Shown here: positions 60,959-64,000 of the stretch, piece by piece
Numbering within the stretch: the first letter of the stretch is position 1
Layout of the letters: every line of letters begins with the position of its first letter
From: Kineosphaera limosa NBRC 100340
Lineage (GTDB): Bacteria; Actinomycetota; Actinomycetes; Actinomycetales; Dermatophilaceae
Reading direction: 5' to 3'
NCBI RefSeq assembly: GCF_000298215.1
Contig: NZ_BAHD01000019.1
Span: forward strand, 1 to 64,000
DNA length: 64,000 bases
The notes under the pieces: generated by a model
Told to the model about the DNA's origin: nothing
Database searches by the model: none
What the model saw: only the letters and a program-made list of their open reading frames with translations
Made by a program: the position numbers and the translations under genes

Positions 60959-61948
60959 TCAGCCCAGGTGCCGGACTTCGGGCGCGTTCTCCGGGATGAT
61001 GCCGTGATAGGCCGTCAGAGCTGCCAGCACGACCGTCAGCGCCACGACCACGGCCAACGCGACGAGGGCCGAGGTGTCGATGGGATCGCGCGTGGGGCGC
61101 CCGGCGATCACCGGCCCGGAGCCGCGCAGAGTGTGCCGGGCGAAGATCGCGTAGACGTAACCCGCCAGCGCCAGATACAGCGACACTTCGGCCCATTCCT
61201 GGTAGCGCACCACCGGGCTGATCGGCGCCACGACGACGACGGCCCAGTAGCCGATCATCGTCAGCGACCCGACGATCGTGTAGCTGGGCACCGCCAGCCG
61301 TGACCAGAAGGCGCCCTGTAGCCGTGGTCGCGGACCCCGGGTCAGCAGCGCCAGCGTCACCCCCGCCACGGCCAGCACGAACGAGAACAGCTTGAAGATG
61401 CTCTGCAGCGGGACGCTGCCGGACTGGATGTTGTGGATGTTGAATTCGCTCTGCTGGTTGACCTCCGACAGCGTCGGCGGGGTGCCGAAGGCCAGCGCCC
61501 GCTGCGCCCAGGAGATCTCCTCCCCGGCCAAGGCCAACGCCCCGAGGGCCACCGTCAGCAGCAGCCCCACGATCAGGGCGCCGTGCTTGCGGATCCGGGC
61601 GGCGGTGATCGTCGCGAGCACCGCGATGAACAGCAACAACGCGAACTGGGCCCACTCCACCGGCCAGTCCTCGCGCAGCACGGCGTAGTACGCGTCGCGG
61701 CGCGTCAGGTAGAGGGCGCCGAGCAGCAGGGTCCCCACGATCGGTGTCACCCAGATGACGTCCGCCAACCACGTCGGCACGCCGTCGCGGCGTGCGTCGG
61801 CGTGGGTGAAGGCGCGCCAGCGCCGCCACATCGACGCGGTCGGCTCCGCGCCGACCACCCCTGCGGTCGACTCTCCCGAGAAGGTGCGGCTGGGGGCCGC
61901 CTCCTGCGTCCCGGTAGGCGCGGACGAGCGACGAAACAGAACGGGCAT
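60959..61948 (-). CDS. Polytopic membrane protein with EEISWAQR motif
   Basis: A 329-aa protein with seven or so helices after a 60-residue soluble N-terminus. A distinctive segment is GEEISWAQRALAFGTPPTLS, then SEVNQQSEFNIHNIQ, seen in a family of uncharacterised bacterial membrane proteins (GEEISWGQR...N.Q.E.N.HN). ATG 61948 lacks a clear Shine-Dalgarno site (CCCCCTCT precedes). It lies between DUF3566 and tRNA-Ile on the same strand, an insertion relative to the usual gene order. The function is unknown. Confidence 0.7.
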   Translation of the reverse strand: MPVLFRRSSAPTGTQEAAPSRTFSGESTAGVVGAEPTASMWRRWRAFTHADARRDGVPTWLADVIWVTPIVGTLLLGALYLTRRDAYYAVLREDWPVEWAQFALLLFIAVLATITAARIRKHGALIVGLLLTVALGALALAGEEISWAQRALAFGTPPTLSEVNQQSEFNIHNIQSGSVPLQSIFKLFSFVLAVAGVTLALLTRGPRPRLQGAFWSRLAVPSYTIVGSLTMIGYWAVVVVAPISPVVRYQEWAEVSLYLALAGYVYAIFARHTLRGSGPVIAGRPTRDPIDTSALVALAVVVALTVVLAALTAYHGIIPENAPEVRHLG

Positions 61949-62106
61949 AGAGGGGGCCTCAACCGACGCCGGCCCTCGTCCCCCACGTCCGACTCGGTTC
62001 TGGACGACTGACCTAGTGCAGGGGCCCGCCCAAATTAACGACAGATGAACGCAAAGGCAATCCCGGGTTACCCCTGTGGTCCGCTCCGGAGTCTGCTCCG
62101 GTGAAC

Positions 62107-62676
62107 TCAGTCGTCGGTGAGCGTCACCTGCATGCCGCCGACGAGGGCCGCGCAGATGTTGTAGATGAACGCGGTGATCGTGGCGATGGCCGTCATGAGG
62201 ATGACGTCGACGACGGCGAACACGATGGACAGCGACAGCACGCGACCGAACCCGAGGATGTCGATGACGCTGAACCGGTCGTCCGGCGCGGTGGCCGACT
62301 GCAACTCGTTGAACGTGTCGTTGATCGTGGCGAAGACGCCCATCGAGTTGAGCATGAGCCACAGCGCGGCGACGACGACGACCATCGCGATACCCAGGGC
62401 CACCGACAGCAGGAAGCTGATCTTCATGACCGAGAACGGGTCGATCCGCGAGACGGTGAGCCGAGCCTTGCGCGGTTCACCGTCACCGGGCGCCGCAGTC
62501 GGGCTCATGCGACCCTGCGGTCGCGGCGCCGGGCGCGCCGGGCGACGCGACGCCTGACCCGGACCACCTTGGCCACCCTGACTAGGGCGACCCGCTCCCG
62601 GCGAGGTCGACGAGCCAGGCGAGACGCCCCCTCGGGGCACACCACCGGTGCGCGTACTACCGCCTGTCGTGCTCAT
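62107..62676 (-). CDS. DUF3566 membrane protein
   Basis: A 189-aa protein. The N-terminal 65 residues are disordered and Gly/Pro/Ser-rich. The DUF3566 domain (about 70-189) begins ARLTVSRIDPFSVMKISFLL and has two helices with SVIDILGFGRVLSLSIVFAV between them and TAFIYNICAALVGGMQVTLT at the end. It lies 19 nt after gyrA, a conserved pair in actinomycetes, and probably shares the gyrA transcript. The function is unknown; mycobacterial homologues have been linked to growth and virulence. Confidence 0.92.
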   Translation of the reverse strand: MSTTGGSTRTGGVPRGGVSPGSSTSPGAGRPSQGGQGGPGQASRRPARPAPRPQGRMSPTAAPGDGEPRKARLTVSRIDPFSVMKISFLLSVALGIAMVVVVAALWLMLNSMGVFATINDTFNELQSATAPDDRFSVIDILGFGRVLSLSIVFAVVDVILMTAIATITAFIYNICAALVGGMQVTLTDD

Positions 62677-62695
62677 TCACGGACCTCCGCCGCTC

Positions 62696-64000
62696 TCATT
62701 CGACCGGTGGCGACAAGGGATCGTCGCCGTCGGACATCGTCTCGTCCGCCTCCACCTGGGCCGATTGCTCCTTCGACGGTACGCCACCGGCCCCCGCCTC
62801 GTCAGTTTGCGAGTCCGTTTGCAGCTCCGAGTGCCTCGCCGCACCCTCCGACTCGGGCTGCTGCTGGTCGCCCGCGGCACCCTCGTCGCTCACGCCGAGC
62901 TCCGGCTCGCCCTGGCCCTCGGGGTCGTCCTCGCCCTCCTCGAGCTCCGGCGCGGTCTCGGCGTTGCGGGCCACCGCCACGATGGCGTCGCCGCGATCGG
63001 GCTTGGCGAACTGCACCCCCATCGTGTTGCGCCCGGTGCGCCGAATCTCATCGACGCGGGAGCGCACGACCTTGCCCTTCTCCATGACGACCATCACCTC
63101 GTCGTTCTCCCCGACGATGAGGGCACCGACGAGGTCGCCGCCGCGGTCGGAGAGCGCCGCGACCCGCACGCCCAGGCCGGCCCGCCCCTTGACGGGATAG
63201 TCCGAGGCGGGGGTGCGCTTGGCCAGGCCGTTCTCGAAGACGACGAAGACGTCCGGGTCGGTGTCCTGGGCGACCAGCCCCATCGCCAGGAGGTCGTCGC
63301 CGTCGCGGAACTTCATGCCGGTGACGCCGCTGGTGGCCCGGCCCATCGGGCGCAGCACGTCGTCGGAGGCGTGGAATCGGCTCGACTGGCCCTTGCGCGA
63401 GACCAACAGCAGGTCGTCCTCGGCCGCCGCCACTCGGGCTCCGACCAGTTCGTCGCCGTCGCGCAGGTTGACGGCGATGAGGCCGCCGCTGCGGGGGGAG
63501 TCGTACTCGGACAGCCGCGTCTTCTTGACCAGGCCCGCGCGGGTGGCCAGCACGAGGTATGGCTTGGCGTCGTAGTCCTTGAGCGCCAGGACCGCCGCGA
63601 TGGACTCTCCGGGCTGGAACGCCAGGAGGTTGGCCACATGCTGACCTTTGCTGTCCCGGCTCCCCTCGGGCAGCTCGTAGGCCTTGGCTCGGTACACCCG
63701 GCCGAGGTTGGTGAAGAACAGCAGCCAGTGGTGCGTCGTCGTCGTGAAGAAGTGCTCGACGATGTCGTCGCCGCGCAGCTGCGCCCCGCGCACCCCCTTG
63801 CCGCCCCGCTTCTGGCTGCGGTACTCATCGACCCGGGTCCGCTTGGCGTAGCCGCCGCGGGTGATCGTCACAACGACCTGCTCGGTGGGGATGAGGTCTT
63901 CCATCGAGACGTCACCACCGAAGGGCACGATCTCGGTGCGGCGGTCGTCACCGTAGCGGGCGGTGACCTCCGTCAGCTCGTCGGAGACGATGGTCCGCTG
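62696..64000 (-). CDS. gyrA: DNA gyrase subunit A, C-terminal part
   Basis: The frame continues beyond the window, so only the last 434 codons are visible. It holds the end of the breakage-reunion domain and the six-bladed C-terminal DNA-wrapping domain. The GyrA-box appears as [11 protein letters not shown]. Repeated blades are visible as [48 protein letters not shown] and [11 protein letters not shown]. After the last blade it has an unusually long acidic, Glu/Ser/Gln-rich tail of about 90 residues, ending at a stop at 62696-62698. Confidence 0.95.
   Translation of the reverse strand, partial: QRTIVSDELTEVTARYGDDRRTEIVPFGGDVSMEDLIPTEQVVVTITRGGYAKRTRVDEYRSQKRGGKGVRGAQLRGDDIVEHFFTTTTHHWLLFFTNLGRVYRAKAYELPEGSRDSKGQHVANLLAFQPGESIAAVLALKDYDAKPYLVLATRAGLVKKTRLSEYDSPRSGGLIAVNLRDGDELVGARVAAAEDDLLLVSRKGQSSRFHASDDVLRPMGRATSGVTGMKFRDGDDLLAMGLVAQDTDPDVFVVFENGLAKRTPASDYPVKGRAGLGVRVAALSDRGGDLVGALIVGENDEVMVVMEKGKVVRSRVDEIRRTGRNTMGVQFAKPDRGDAIVAVARNAETAPELEEGEDDPEGQGEPELGVSDEGAAGDQQQPESEGAARHSELQTDSQTDEAGAGGVPSKEQSAQVEADETMSDGDDPLSPPVE

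Overview
The window is very GC-rich chromosomal DNA from an actinomycete. The best guess is Micrococcales, near Intrasporangiaceae/Dermatophilaceae, but the genus cannot be read from the sequence. The evidence is the conserved gyrA - DUF3566 - tRNA-Ile - DLW-39 - tRNA-Ala block, the ppiA - rhomboid - crgA - DUF881 - trpG - pknB - pknA - pbpA - rodA - pstP - fhaB - fhaA block, and an IdeR/DtxR-type iron box. In mycobacteria these blocks are almost contiguous next to gyrA. Here about 18 kb lies between tRNA-Ala (60.4 kb) and the alpha/beta-hydrolase/FAH/ppiA side (about 42.3 kb).

Layout. 0-1 kb: the 3' end of an HNH endonuclease and a 47-residue His-rich protein. 1.1-9.7 kb: a minus-strand operon for an Opp/Dpp-type ABC importer plus a GH3 beta-glucosidase, with a divergent TetR regulator; one permease has an in-frame stop. 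9.7-19 kb: a BPL_N amidotransferase-like gene, then a lysine 2,3-aminomutase-like radical SAM enzyme, a Pls/PosA-type single-module NRPS and a membrane acyltransferase joined by overlapping start/stop codons, then a CPBP protease and a second TetR regulator with paired operator-like palindromes. 19.5-26 kb: an iron-regulated siderophore-interacting protein, a GNAT, an asparagine-synthase-like protein coupled to a lipoprotein, tRNA-Leu(CAG), DUF2891 and YceI. 26.2-39.5 kb: the cell-wall/Ser-Thr kinase operon followed by trpG, DUF881, crgA, rhomboid and ppiA. 39.6-42.3 kb: an Ala/Lys-rich membrane protein, an FAH-family hydrolase and an alpha/beta-hydrolase.

42.5-55.7 kb is a light/carotenoid island. 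A minus-strand operon (photolyase, CPBP protease, SDR epimerase, frameshifted TspO-like gene) diverges from P450-crtYc-crtYd-crtU. Convergent to that is an idi::crtE fusion-crtI-crtB operon, with a divergent MerR/B12-fold (LitR/CarH-like) regulator. The enzymes give a full route from IPP to an aromatic carotenoid (isorenieratene), probably hydroxylated by the P450. A shared 17-bp motif lies in the photolyase/P450 and idi-crtE/litR promoter regions. 55.7-60.4 kb is a decayed integrative element: IS256 fragment, 5'-truncated TraG/VirD4, SSB, DUF4913-like protein and a large serine recombinase that abuts and reads into tRNA-Ala(TGC). 60.4-64 kb: tRNA-Ala, DLW-39, tRNA-Ile, a membrane protein, DUF3566 and the C-terminal part of gyrA.

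The most interesting points are the aminomutase + Pls-type synthetase pair (candidate beta-lysine homopolymer), the idi::crtE fusion, the 17-bp putative light-regulon operator, a DnaA-box cluster away from the expected origin, and several disrupted genes that may be real decay or assembly errors.
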